Shown: positions 1-4,860 of the stretch, piece by piece
How the letters are laid out: each line of letters begins with the position of its first letter
Numbering within the stretch: position 1 is the stretch's first letter
Source: Bacteriovoracaceae bacterium UBA2394
GTDB lineage: Bacteria; Bdellovibrionota; UBA2394
Assembly: GCA_002343335.1 (NCBI GenBank)
Contig: DDSI01000146.1
Location: 5,508-10,764, forward strand
Direction: 5' to 3'
Length of the DNA: 5,257 bases
The notes under the pieces: generated by a model
Told to the model about the DNA's origin: nothing
Databases searched by the model: none
What the model saw: only the letters and a program-made list of their open reading frames with translations
Made by a program: the position numbers and the translations under genes

Positions 1-548
1 TACTGCGCAGTCATGAAGAGCAGACGATTGTGACTCTGGAAAAGCAGCATCAAAAGGGAATTCGGTTAGTGTCGGATCCGTCCTTCCATTTTGAGCAAAT
101 TGCGATTTCTACAAAGGAACCCCAACGTGGCAGGTCCTTACCGCCTCAAGACACTCAGACGAAGCGAAAGGATTTAGTCGACCGACATCATCACCTTCCG
201 GAAGACGATGAAGATGATGAAGCAGACTATCAAAAAGACGTGAATGCTGTCCGAGCGATCAAGGAAGCAAAGAGGCAGGAACAACTGGCCGCTCAACAAG
301 CCGCCGCTGCTGCGGCCGCCGCAACGGCAGCGACTGCTGCGGAAGCGGACCATGCTGAAGAATCGGACGACGAGGAGGAAGCGATCGAAGCTCCCGTCAT
401 TCGATCTCGAGAGGAAGCGGAACGAACGGAAAGTTCCTGGACGGATGCGGATGAAGAAGGCGACGACGACGACTCACCCGCGACGAACGAGGAAGCGGCT
501 CAAACCAATTCTGATCTCGACAAAGAAAATCAACGCCAGACTTCCTAA
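1..548 (+). CDS. Ribonuclease E/G family protein, C-terminal end (5' partial)
   Basis: This is the 3' end of a gene that begins before the window; codons start at position 3 and TAA is at 546-548, giving 181 visible residues. The first ~35 residues carry the closing segment of the RNase E/G catalytic region: an acidic helix (LRSHEEQTIVTLEK), then a strand with DPSFHFEQ at nt 75-98, which resembles the usual end of this family just after its last conserved strand. RNase E/G is a 5'-end-sensing endoribonuclease that matures rRNA and degrades mRNA. The zinc-link and catalytic residues lie outside the window. From about nt 111 the protein becomes a low-complexity, probably disordered tail: acidic clusters (EDDEDDEADY, ESDDEEE, DADEEGDDDD), a charged helix-forming stretch, and a run of alanines at about nt 288-345. 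Position next to rplU-rpmA-obgE is typical of this family. RNase E and RNase G cannot be told apart here, so no symbol is given. Confidence 0.75.
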   Translation, partial: LRSHEEQTIVTLEKQHQKGIRLVSDPSFHFEQIAISTKEPQRGRSLPPQDTQTKRKDLVDRHHHLPEDDEDDEADYQKDVNAVRAIKEAKRQEQLAAQQAAAAAAAATAATAAEADHAEESDDEEEAIEAPVIRSREEAERTESSWTDADEEGDDDDSPATNEEAAQTNSDLDKENQRQTS

Positions 549-1117
549 GAAGGACAGTTTGCTTGATGGTTCGTGGTTTTTTGTTGCTTCGAGCATTGGC
601 CACAAGTGCGGCCTTCGAAAACAACTTGTTCCACCGTCGTATCTGCTTTCAATTGCGCCTCGGTAAGTTCTTCATCGCGCGGGCCCTCGTAACAGAAGTA
701 CGCAACCACGTACCACTGATCGTCCGGAAATTTCTGCAAGACCTCTAAGAAAATGTCCGTGCCGCGCTTGCCCAGGGGTACACCGTCAAGCGTAATGGAT
801 GAATCGACTAGACTGACGCCGGCGTCGCTGGCTGTGGACCATTCGTAGTTTTGAACGTCCCCTTCCGTTGAAATCACCGTTGGAATGGCGGCAGAAGGAT
901 ACACTTTAATCTGTTGTTGATTGTTCCGAGTGAAGCCCGTGTAAGTATATCCCAACCGAACCGTGGTCAATTTGCCGTTACTAAGCAGTCCTGAAACTTC
1001 GGAATAATCCAGCTGAAAGGTCGCAGAGGTGGAACTCTCTCCGCATCCTAAGAAGCCTAAAAATATGAGACCGAATACCCTGATTTCTCTTGTCACTCCG
1101 CCAAAGAAGTCTTTCAT
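545..1117 (-). CDS. Putative lipoprotein, 190 aa, function unknown
   Basis: I do not recognise a family. Residues 1-25 look like a lipoprotein signal peptide: some charge, then a hydrophobic core (VFGLIFLGFLG) ending in Cys25. The lipobox FLGC is slightly atypical because Phe replaces the usual Leu/Val at -3. The +2 residue is Gly, so by the Asp+2 rule known from E. coli there is no inner-membrane retention signal. The mature part is rich in Ser, Thr, Tyr and short beta-type stretches, suggesting a small secreted beta domain. Four further cysteines (142, 172, 175, 188) include a CGQC pair near the C-terminus that could form disulfides. The ATG start is supported by an AAAGG ribosome site 5 nt upstream. 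It lies 12 bp after the other lipoprotein gene, so the two are probably co-transcribed. Its TAG stop (545-547) overlaps the RNase gene's TAA (546-548), tail to tail. Confidence 0.72.
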   Translation of the reverse strand: MKDFFGGVTREIRVFGLIFLGFLGCGESSTSATFQLDYSEVSGLLSNGKLTTVRLGYTYTGFTRNNQQQIKVYPSAAIPTVISTEGDVQNYEWSTASDAGVSLVDSSITLDGVPLGKRGTDIFLEVLQKFPDDQWYVVAYFCYEGPRDEELTEAQLKADTTVEQVVFEGRTCGQCSKQQKTTNHQANCPS

Positions 1118-1122
1118 AGAAA

Positions 1123-1127
1123 CCTTT
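1123..1127 (-). promoter_or_regulatory. Ribosome binding site of the 190-aa lipoprotein gene
   Basis: Read on the - strand, AAAGG lies 5 nt before the ATG at 1117. It sits in the 12-nt gap after the TAA of the upstream lipoprotein gene, supporting both the ATG start and translation from a shared message. Confidence 0.55.
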
Positions 1128-1129
1128 CT

Positions 1130-1756
1130 TTAGAGGGCATCACAATCGCTTGATGAGTTATAGACGGTTAGATCATAACACGTCGCTCCGCCGCTGTTAA
1201 GGGACACAGACGCACTCTCCGCTAAGGACCCTCCGCTCATGAGAAATCGCTGATTTTGGACCTCGGCCGCGAACATTTCAAAACACTTGGTGGCAGAGGA
1301 GGTCACCGCCCCGTAAAAGAACATTGCGATCACAAATCCATTGTTGGGGGCGCTAAGCGAGGTCGGGGGCGAGTTTTGCAAGTCTAACGTTCCGAAAGCG
1401 AAGAGATTTTTTTCATATTTGCAGGCCAATCGGAGACAGGCATTTTGACTTCCCGTTCCGGAGTGAAATCGAGAGGAGGAATTGTCGATCTCCGTGCCAT
1501 TCACTTCGGCGGACTGGTACAGCGCGCAGGCCTTTAGATCGGCATCGTAATCGTAAAAATAGTGAGAATTTCCGTCTGAATCCAATATGGAAGGAAGACT
1601 CTGTTTATAGGCCGTCCCCGATTCAGGGGGCAGGGTCAGCAGAACAGTCAAATCCGGCGTCTGGGAGCCAGCCACGGTGTAGTTCAGTCGGATCGACTTC
1701 GAGTCTCCACAGGCCGAAAGGACGGCCCCTAAAAGTAGAATAAGTCCCCTCTTCAT
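1130..1756 (-). CDS. Putative lipoprotein, 208 aa, function unknown
   Basis: No family is recognised. The N-terminus is a textbook lipoprotein signal: MKRG, a hydrophobic core (LILLLGAV) and the lipobox LSAC with Cys16 as the predicted lipidated residue; Gly follows at +2, compatible with outer-membrane sorting under the E. coli rule. I chose the ATG at 1756 because it places the charged residues right before the core. A TTG at 1798 would add 14 residues and is less likely, although neither start has a clear Shine-Dalgarno. The mature protein has six cysteines (77, 107, 112, 158, 193, 205), an even number fitting three disulfides in an exported protein, plus many Ser, Asn and Tyr residues and a hydrophobic stretch near 140-150 (NGFVIAMFFYGAV). 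It is the first gene of a two-gene - strand unit divergent from rplU. It shares the start CG[D/E]S after the lipidation site with its neighbour, but I see no convincing overall homology between them. Confidence 0.78.
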   Translation of the reverse strand: MKRGLILLLGAVLSACGDSKSIRLNYTVAGSQTPDLTVLLTLPPESGTAYKQSLPSILDSDGNSHYFYDYDADLKACALYQSAEVNGTEIDNSSSRFHSGTGSQNACLRLACKYEKNLFAFGTLDLQNSPPTSLSAPNNGFVIAMFFYGAVTSSATKCFEMFAAEVQNQRFLMSGGSLAESASVSLNSGGATCYDLTVYNSSSDCDAL

Positions 1757-1781
1757 TGCATGAATATGGTATCGAATGGTC

Positions 1782-1811
1782 TTTACTCTGAGAATCAAAA
1801 AGCCTTATAAA
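1782..1811 (+). promoter_or_regulatory. Predicted promoter of rplU, probably giving a leaderless mRNA
   Basis: A -10 box TATAAA (1806-1811, five of six consensus bases) has a -35-like TTTACT (1782-1787, four of six) 18 nt upstream. A start site about 7 nt after the -10 box falls at 1818-1819, the A of the rplU ATG. No purine-rich ribosome site precedes that ATG. The element is a pattern match in a 62-bp divergent gap; transcription itself is inferred. Confidence 0.5.
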
Positions 1812-1818
1812 TCCGTCT

Positions 1819-2151
1819 ATGTTCGCGATTATTGAGACTTTAGGACGACAGTACAAAGTGAGTGTGGGTGACCGAATTAAGGTGGACCTCATCTCGAAAG
1901 ATGGCAAGGAAGCCCCGGAAGGTACGAAGGTTACCTTTGATCGAATTCTCTTCGTGGGAACTGCCGAGCAGGGCAAGATTGGAACTCCCACGGTAGGAGG
2001 ATCCGTCGTCCTTGGAAGCATCATTGAACAAGGAAAAGAGAAAAAAGTTTTCGCATTCAAGAAGAAGCGCCGAAAGGGCTACACGAGAAAAGTGGGCGCA
2101 AGACGAGCCTTCACCGTGGTGGAGATCAGCGAGATTAAAGCAGCGGCTTAA
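1819..2151 (+). CDS. rplU: 50S ribosomal protein L21
   Basis: L21 is a large-subunit protein that binds 23S rRNA. The 110-residue product has the usual family length (E. coli about 103). It opens with [14 protein letters not shown], the counterpart of the conserved M[YF]A-x5-GKQY start, which fixes the ATG at 1819. The middle segment KIGTPTVGG matches the family's KIG-P-V region, and the basic rRNA-binding part [11 protein letters not shown] is present near residues 81-91. The end of the motif differs: the common GHRQ reads GARR here (residues 93-96). It ends 20 bp before rpmA, in the standard L21-L27-Obg order. There is no Shine-Dalgarno before the ATG, and the predicted promoter is directly upstream, so the first message may be leaderless. 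L21 assignment is secure. Confidence 0.95.
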   Translation: MFAIIETLGRQYKVSVGDRIKVDLISKDGKEAPEGTKVTFDRILFVGTAEQGKIGTPTVGGSVVLGSIIEQGKEKKVFAFKKKRRKGYTRKVGARRAFTVVEISEIKAAA

Positions 2152-2156
2152 ATTGT

Positions 2157-2162
2157 AGGGAG
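2157..2162 (+). promoter_or_regulatory. Ribosome binding site of rpmA
   Basis: AGGGAG lies 9 nt before the rpmA ATG at 2172, in the 20-bp gap after the rplU stop. It contrasts with rplU, which has no such site. Confidence 0.6.
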
Positions 2163-2171
2163 AGCAGAAAA

Positions 2172-2432
2172 ATGGCACATAAAAAAGCCGGTGGTAGTTC
2201 CAGAAACGGACGAGATTCTAATCCCCAGTATCGCGGGGTTAAGCGATATGGTTCAGAAATCGTGGGTACAGGCACCATTCTTGTTCGTCAGGTTGGCACA
2301 AAGATCCACCCGGGTCGCAACGTCGGCATGGGCCGAGATTTTACGATCTTTGCGAAGATCGACGGACGCGTAGAGTTCGAACGATTAGGAAAAGATCGTC
2401 GACGAGTCAGCGTTTATCCGCTAAGCGCCTAA
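2172..2432 (+). CDS. rpmA: 50S ribosomal protein L27
   Basis: L27 lies at the subunit interface and its N-terminal tail reaches towards the peptidyl transferase centre. The 86-residue protein matches the family along its length: [16 protein letters not shown] at the start, then GVKRYG (residues 22-27), VRQVGTK and [11 protein letters not shown] in the centre, and [11 protein letters not shown] (residues 60-70) near the end. The N-terminus starts directly with MAHKKAGG, the Proteobacterial form, without the cleavable extension known from Firmicutes. It sits between rplU and obgE, as in most bacteria. A short inverted repeat brackets its stop codon (see the separate entry). Identification is secure. 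Confidence 0.97.
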   Translation: MAHKKAGGSSRNGRDSNPQYRGVKRYGSEIVGTGTILVRQVGTKIHPGRNVGMGRDFTIFAKIDGRVEFERLGKDRRRVSVYPLSA

Positions 2433-2447
2433 TTCATTCTTGGCGCT
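2424..2447 (+). repeat. Inverted repeat around the rpmA stop codon
   Basis: AGCGCC (2424-2429) and GGCGCT (2442-2447) are perfect complements and enclose a 12-nt loop that begins with the rpmA TAA (2430-2432). No T-run follows, so it does not look like an intrinsic terminator. It ends 6 nt before the obgE ribosome site and could shape an mRNA end or modulate obgE translation; that role is inference. Confidence 0.45.
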
Positions 2448-2453
2448 CGGCCC

Positions 2454-2459
2454 AAGAGG
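2454..2459 (+). promoter_or_regulatory. Ribosome binding site of obgE
   Basis: AAGAGG lies 8 nt before the obgE ATG at 2468 and supports that start. Confidence 0.55.
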
Positions 2460-2467
2460 TCTAAAAA

Positions 2468-3493
2468 ATGCGCTTTATCGATGAAGTAAATATTCGTGTT
2501 TCAGCTGGAAAAGGCGGCAACGGCTGCATTGGTTTCCGGCGTGAAAAATACATTCCCAAAGGTGGACCCGATGGCGGCGATGGCGGTCGTGGCGGCTCAA
2601 TCTATTTGGAGGGCTCCGAAGACGTCCAGACGCTCATCGATTTTCGATACCAAGCAGAGTATCGCGCTCATAATGGCCAAGGGGGCATGGGCTCCCAAAT
2701 GAATGGGCGTGGAGCGGAGGACATTTTCTTAAAAGTTCCACTCGGCACCTTGGTGCATTCCGACGACGGAGAAATCGACGCTGACATTTGCTCCCACGGT
2801 CAGCGGGTTCTCGTTGCAAAAGGTGGAAAGGGTGGACTTGGAAATGTTCATTTTAAGAATTCGGTTCGACAAACACCTCGCATTGCAACCCCCGGAGAAC
2901 CTGGCGAGGAACGCACCTTATTTCTAGAATTGAAACTTCTTAGTCATGTGGGATTAGTAGGATTTCCGAATGCAGGAAAAAGCACACTTCTGAGCGTTCT
3001 CACCTCGGCCACTCCTAAAATTGGAGACTACCCTTTCACCACTCTGGCGCCGCAACTAGGAGTTTTGCACCGGAATCCAAACATTACGTTGGCCGACATT
3101 CCCGGCCTTCTCGAAGGCGCCCACGAAGGCGTTGGTCTGGGAACCCAGTTTCTTCGCCATATCTCGCGTTCAGCGCAGCTTCTCTTTGTGCTCACTTTTG
3201 ATAGAGAGATGCATCTTGAGCGCATGTACGGCACTCTTTTGGAAGAACTTCGACGCTATGACGCAACTTTGCTGAAAAGACCTCGGTTAGTGTGCGTCAA
3301 TAAAGCAGATCTTTTGGAAAGTGCGTCAGAAACTGAAGACCAGCGCGAAATCTGGCGCGCAGATTGGAAGGCGTTCAAGAAATCGCATCCGGAAGTGGTT
3401 TTAGTTTCTGCAAAGCAGCGAACGGGTATAAGCGAACTCGAGCAAGAGATTATTGAACATCTCTTGCTGCCACAGGCTGCTGTGCTATCCTAA
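2468..3493 (+). CDS. obgE: GTPase Obg/CgtA, 50S ribosome assembly factor
   Basis: Obg is an essential P-loop GTPase that binds the pre-50S subunit and links ribosome assembly to growth state. The 341-residue protein has the two core domains. The glycine-rich Obg fold covers about residues 1-158 (GKGGNG at 14-19, then KGGPDGGDGGRGG at 31-43, and GGKGGLGN at 119-126). The G domain follows with G1 GFPNAGKS at 165-172, switch I YPFTT at 188-192, G3 DIPG at 210-213, G4 NKAD at 278-281 and G5 SAK at 314-316. All nucleotide-binding motifs look intact. It stops soon after the G domain, so the variable C-terminal OCT-type extension of some Firmicutes is absent; this is common in Gram-negative lineages. 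The ATG is supported by the AAGAGG site. It follows rpmA by 35 bp and precedes the next gene by only 5 bp, consistent with one operon. Confidence 0.97.
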   Translation: MRFIDEVNIRVSAGKGGNGCIGFRREKYIPKGGPDGGDGGRGGSIYLEGSEDVQTLIDFRYQAEYRAHNGQGGMGSQMNGRGAEDIFLKVPLGTLVHSDDGEIDADICSHGQRVLVAKGGKGGLGNVHFKNSVRQTPRIATPGEPGEERTLFLELKLLSHVGLVGFPNAGKSTLLSVLTSATPKIGDYPFTTLAPQLGVLHRNPNITLADIPGLLEGAHEGVGLGTQFLRHISRSAQLLFVLTFDREMHLERMYGTLLEELRRYDATLLKRPRLVCVNKADLLESASETEDQREIWRADWKAFKKSHPEVVLVSAKQRTGISELEQEIIEHLLLPQAAVLS

Positions 3494-3498
3494 AAACG

Positions 3499-4233
3499 TT
3501 GTTTTTCGAACGACTGACAAAGCTCCTCCTTTCATTTTCAGCTTTCACGCTCCTTTTACTGCTCTGCACCATGAGCATCTCCCAAGCATCTGACGAAGCG
3601 GTCGATGAATCTGAGCTACTTTCTCGAGTTGAGGATCTTCTACAAAAATCCTTCCGCGTGAGAGAGCGAACGACGTTTGTGCTCGATGGAAGCGAGGCCG
3701 CGAGTTCCATTCAAAAGACCAGCACCATTATGAATGAGCTCGTTTATTATGGCCCCACGCAATGGCGTGTGCGCCGCGAAATCCCTTTTGCCCAAACAAT
3801 TTCGGAATTCGGTCGACTTCAGAATCAATTTTTTTCTTATACGCCTACGAACCGCCCTATATCGATTCCCTCGGTGAAAAATGCCAGTTGGGTGGAGGTG
3901 ATTTTATCGATCCAGCGGTTTGCAGAACAAATGGGACTCATCGAACCCGATTTGAAATTCTCCTTTTGGTTATCGGAATTGAAGGCCGGCAGAGCCAAGA
4001 TGCAAAATAATGGCGCCGTACTCACCTATGAAGGCGGAAAGGACGGAACCGTCAAACTCACACTGACCGGCAAGATCCTCCATGAAGGCAAAACAGAAGT
4101 TCAAATTTCGAGTTTTTGGCAAATGTCGGATGTTGAGAAAGTTTCTGAAGCCATGCTCAAAAGCTCTCTCATTGGAGAGGCCTTTGAGGTGAAGGAAAAA
4201 GAGAAGGATAAATCTAAAAAGAAGGGGACTTAG
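3499..4233 (+). CDS. Secreted protein, possibly LolA-like, between obgE and nadD
   Basis: The 244-residue product has a Sec-type signal peptide: MFFERLTK, a hydrophobic core at about residues 9-23, and a likely cleavage after SISQA (residue 30). It is therefore predicted to be periplasmic. Cys23 is preceded by Leu, not Gly/Ala/Ser, so it is not a good lipobox. The mature part alternates strand-like segments. A Tyr-rich stretch, YYGPTQWRVRREIPFAQ at residues 83-99, is followed by a short strand and FFSYTP (111-116). This resembles the pattern of LolA/LolB-fold proteins, where a strand with P-x-RW is followed by a Y-P turn, but the match is by eye and weak. The C-terminus is a lysine-rich tail (KEKEKDKSKKK). 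The start is TTG, 5 bp after the obgE stop with no visible Shine-Dalgarno, suggesting translational coupling. The internal ATG at 3571 would remove the signal peptide and is disfavoured. The gene is real; the function is uncertain. Confidence 0.7.
   Translation: MFFERLTKLLLSFSAFTLLLLLCTMSISQASDEAVDESELLSRVEDLLQKSFRVRERTTFVLDGSEAASSIQKTSTIMNELVYYGPTQWRVRREIPFAQTISEFGRLQNQFFSYTPTNRPISIPSVKNASWVEVILSIQRFAEQMGLIEPDLKFSFWLSELKAGRAKMQNNGAVLTYEGGKDGTVKLTLTGKILHEGKTEVQISSFWQMSDVEKVSEAMLKSSLIGEAFEVKEKEKDKSKKKGT
4222..4227 (+). promoter_or_regulatory. Weak ribosome binding site before nadD
   Basis: AAGGGG lies within the end of the upstream gene, 11 nt before ATT (4239) and 12 nt before the overlapping TTG (4240). 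It is the only purine-rich site nearby and would serve either start, so it does not decide between them. Confidence 0.4.
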
Positions 4234-4238
4234 ATCCT

Positions 4239-4847
4239 ATTGAAGCATCGAAAAAAATCGCGATCTTCGGAGGGTCGTTCGACCCTCCCCATTCCGGGCA
4301 TGTCGGCCTTCTCCGTCAAATTGATGAGACGGAATCCTTCGATCGTATCATCATTGTTCCCTCGAAATACCCACCTCAGAAAATTCCCGTGGCGTCCTTC
4401 GCACAGCGCCTTGATTGGTGCCGCCGGACTTTTCCTTATGACGTCTCTGATTTTGAAGCGAAGGCGCAGCAGGTCATATTTGGCTGGGCTATTTTCGACC
4501 ATTTTGTTCAACAATATCCCAAGGCAAGCTTTTCCTGGATTTTGGGCGAGGACCAATTTGAACGCCTTGCCTACTGGGAGAAAATTGACCAGTATGCTTC
4601 GCGCTTGGAGTGGCTTGTGATGAAGCGAGCCAGCAACACCTATCGGACGCCAGAGGGAATGGGAAGCCATCGCTTGTTACACTCAAGCTGCGCATTTCGA
4701 TGGGCACCGACGACGGATGACTTTGAAAATGTTTCATCGACGGATATTCGAAATGGGACCGCTCCAAAGGAATGGATTCCTGAGAGCATCCGAAAGGAAG
4801 TGAATCAATTTTACGAAAGTAAAAGGGATTCGAAGATTAACGCATAA
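4239..4847 (+). CDS. nadD: Nicotinate-nucleotide adenylyltransferase NadD, start non-canonical or frameshifted
   Basis: NadD transfers AMP from ATP to nicotinate mononucleotide to make deamido-NAD in cytosolic NAD synthesis. Counting from the ATT at 4239 gives 202 residues, the normal size. Family motifs are clear: IAIFGGSFDPPHSGH (7-21) with the nucleotidyltransferase HxGH signature, VPSKYPPQK (40-48), LGEDQFERLAYW (102-113), corresponding to the GxD...W substrate region, and VSSTDIR (165-171), the ISSTxIR ATP-binding motif. The usual SYTxDT segment before the fourth strand is not recognisable; QVIFGWAIFDHF stands there. The frame has a stop at 4215-4217 and no ATG, GTG or TTG before the first motif. 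Initiation must use ATT (MEASKKIAIF), or TTG at 4240 followed by a -1 shift on A7 (MKHRKKIAIF), or the assembly lacks one A. It starts 5 bp after the preceding stop and ends 13 bp before rsfS. Product identity is firm; the 5' end is open. Confidence 0.88.
   Translation: MEASKKIAIFGGSFDPPHSGHVGLLRQIDETESFDRIIIVPSKYPPQKIPVASFAQRLDWCRRTFPYDVSDFEAKAQQVIFGWAIFDHFVQQYPKASFSWILGEDQFERLAYWEKIDQYASRLEWLVMKRASNTYRTPEGMGSHRLLHSSCAFRWAPTTDDFENVSSTDIRNGTAPKEWIPESIRKEVNQFYESKRDSKINA
4251..4257 (+). promoter_or_regulatory. Candidate -1 slippery heptamer A AAA AAA in nadD
   Basis: In the frame of the TTG at 4240 the codons run CGA AAA AAA TCG, so the seven A residues form an X XXY YYZ heptamer in the right phase. 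A -1 slip here enters the NadD frame just before IAIFGGSFDPPH. A run of seven A is also a known type of site for transcriptional slippage. The arrangement is seen; its use is inferred. Confidence 0.4.
4269..4288 (+). repeat. Perfect 9-bp inverted repeat in the start region of nadD
   Basis: GGAGGGTCG (4269-4277) and CGACCCTCC (4280-4288) are exact complements separated by TT; the RNA would fold as an 8-bp stem with a GTTC loop. It begins 11 nt after the A7 tract and 30 nt after the ATT. No T-run follows, so it is not a terminator. It encodes GGSFDPP, and the codons for that motif are naturally near-palindromic, which explains part of the symmetry; all three wobble-to-wobble pairs match as well. 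Confidence 0.6.
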
Positions 4848-4853
4848 AGGAGG
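4847..4853 (+). promoter_or_regulatory. Strong ribosome binding site that fixes the rsfS TTG start
   Basis: AAGGAGG is a full-strength site whose first A is the last base of the nadD stop. It sits 7 nt before the TTG at 4861. An ATG at 4856 is only 2 nt away, is in another frame and meets a stop after nine codons, so TTG is the start. Confidence 0.75.
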
Positions 4854-4860
4854 AAATGCA

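Noticed and set aside
300..345. GCN-rich stretch as a DNA microsatellite
   Set aside because: The alanine codons are mixed (GCC, GCT, GCG, GCA) with interspersed ACG and ACT, so the repetition is at protein level, not an exact DNA repeat.
588..622. GGCC/GGCC and TTCGA/TCGAA repeat as a terminator for the RNase gene
   Set aside because: The two stem parts are separated by an uneven 5-versus-1 base gap and no T-run follows on either strand, so it does not support an intrinsic terminator.
244..666. Open frame of 140 codons overlapping the RNase tail
   Set aside because: It is very Arg/Lys-rich, which follows from reading acidic and alanine codons in the +1 frame. It runs through two real genes with no domain or ribosome site.
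1623..2178. - strand open frames of 145 and 112 codons across rplU
   Set aside because: They are antisense to L21 and have no recognisable features; codon pattern follows the + strand gene.
4213..4224. A slip at TCT AAA AAG in the secreted gene, fusing it to nadD
   Set aside because: The heptamer would be T AAA AAG; the P-site tRNA would have to re-pair with the TAA stop triplet. This gives poor re-pairing compared with the A7 site downstream, and a fusion of a periplasmic and a cytosolic protein makes little sense.
4240..4620. Open frame of 126 codons from the TTG at 4240 without a shift
   Set aside because: Its product beyond the A7 tract is basic, low-quality sequence with no motif, while the -1 frame carries every NadD motif. 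Only its first six codons may be used, as the entry to nadD.
4230..4670. Open frame of 146 codons on the - strand across nadD
   Set aside because: It is antisense to a clearly conserved enzyme, has no motif and no ribosome site; a shadow of nadD.
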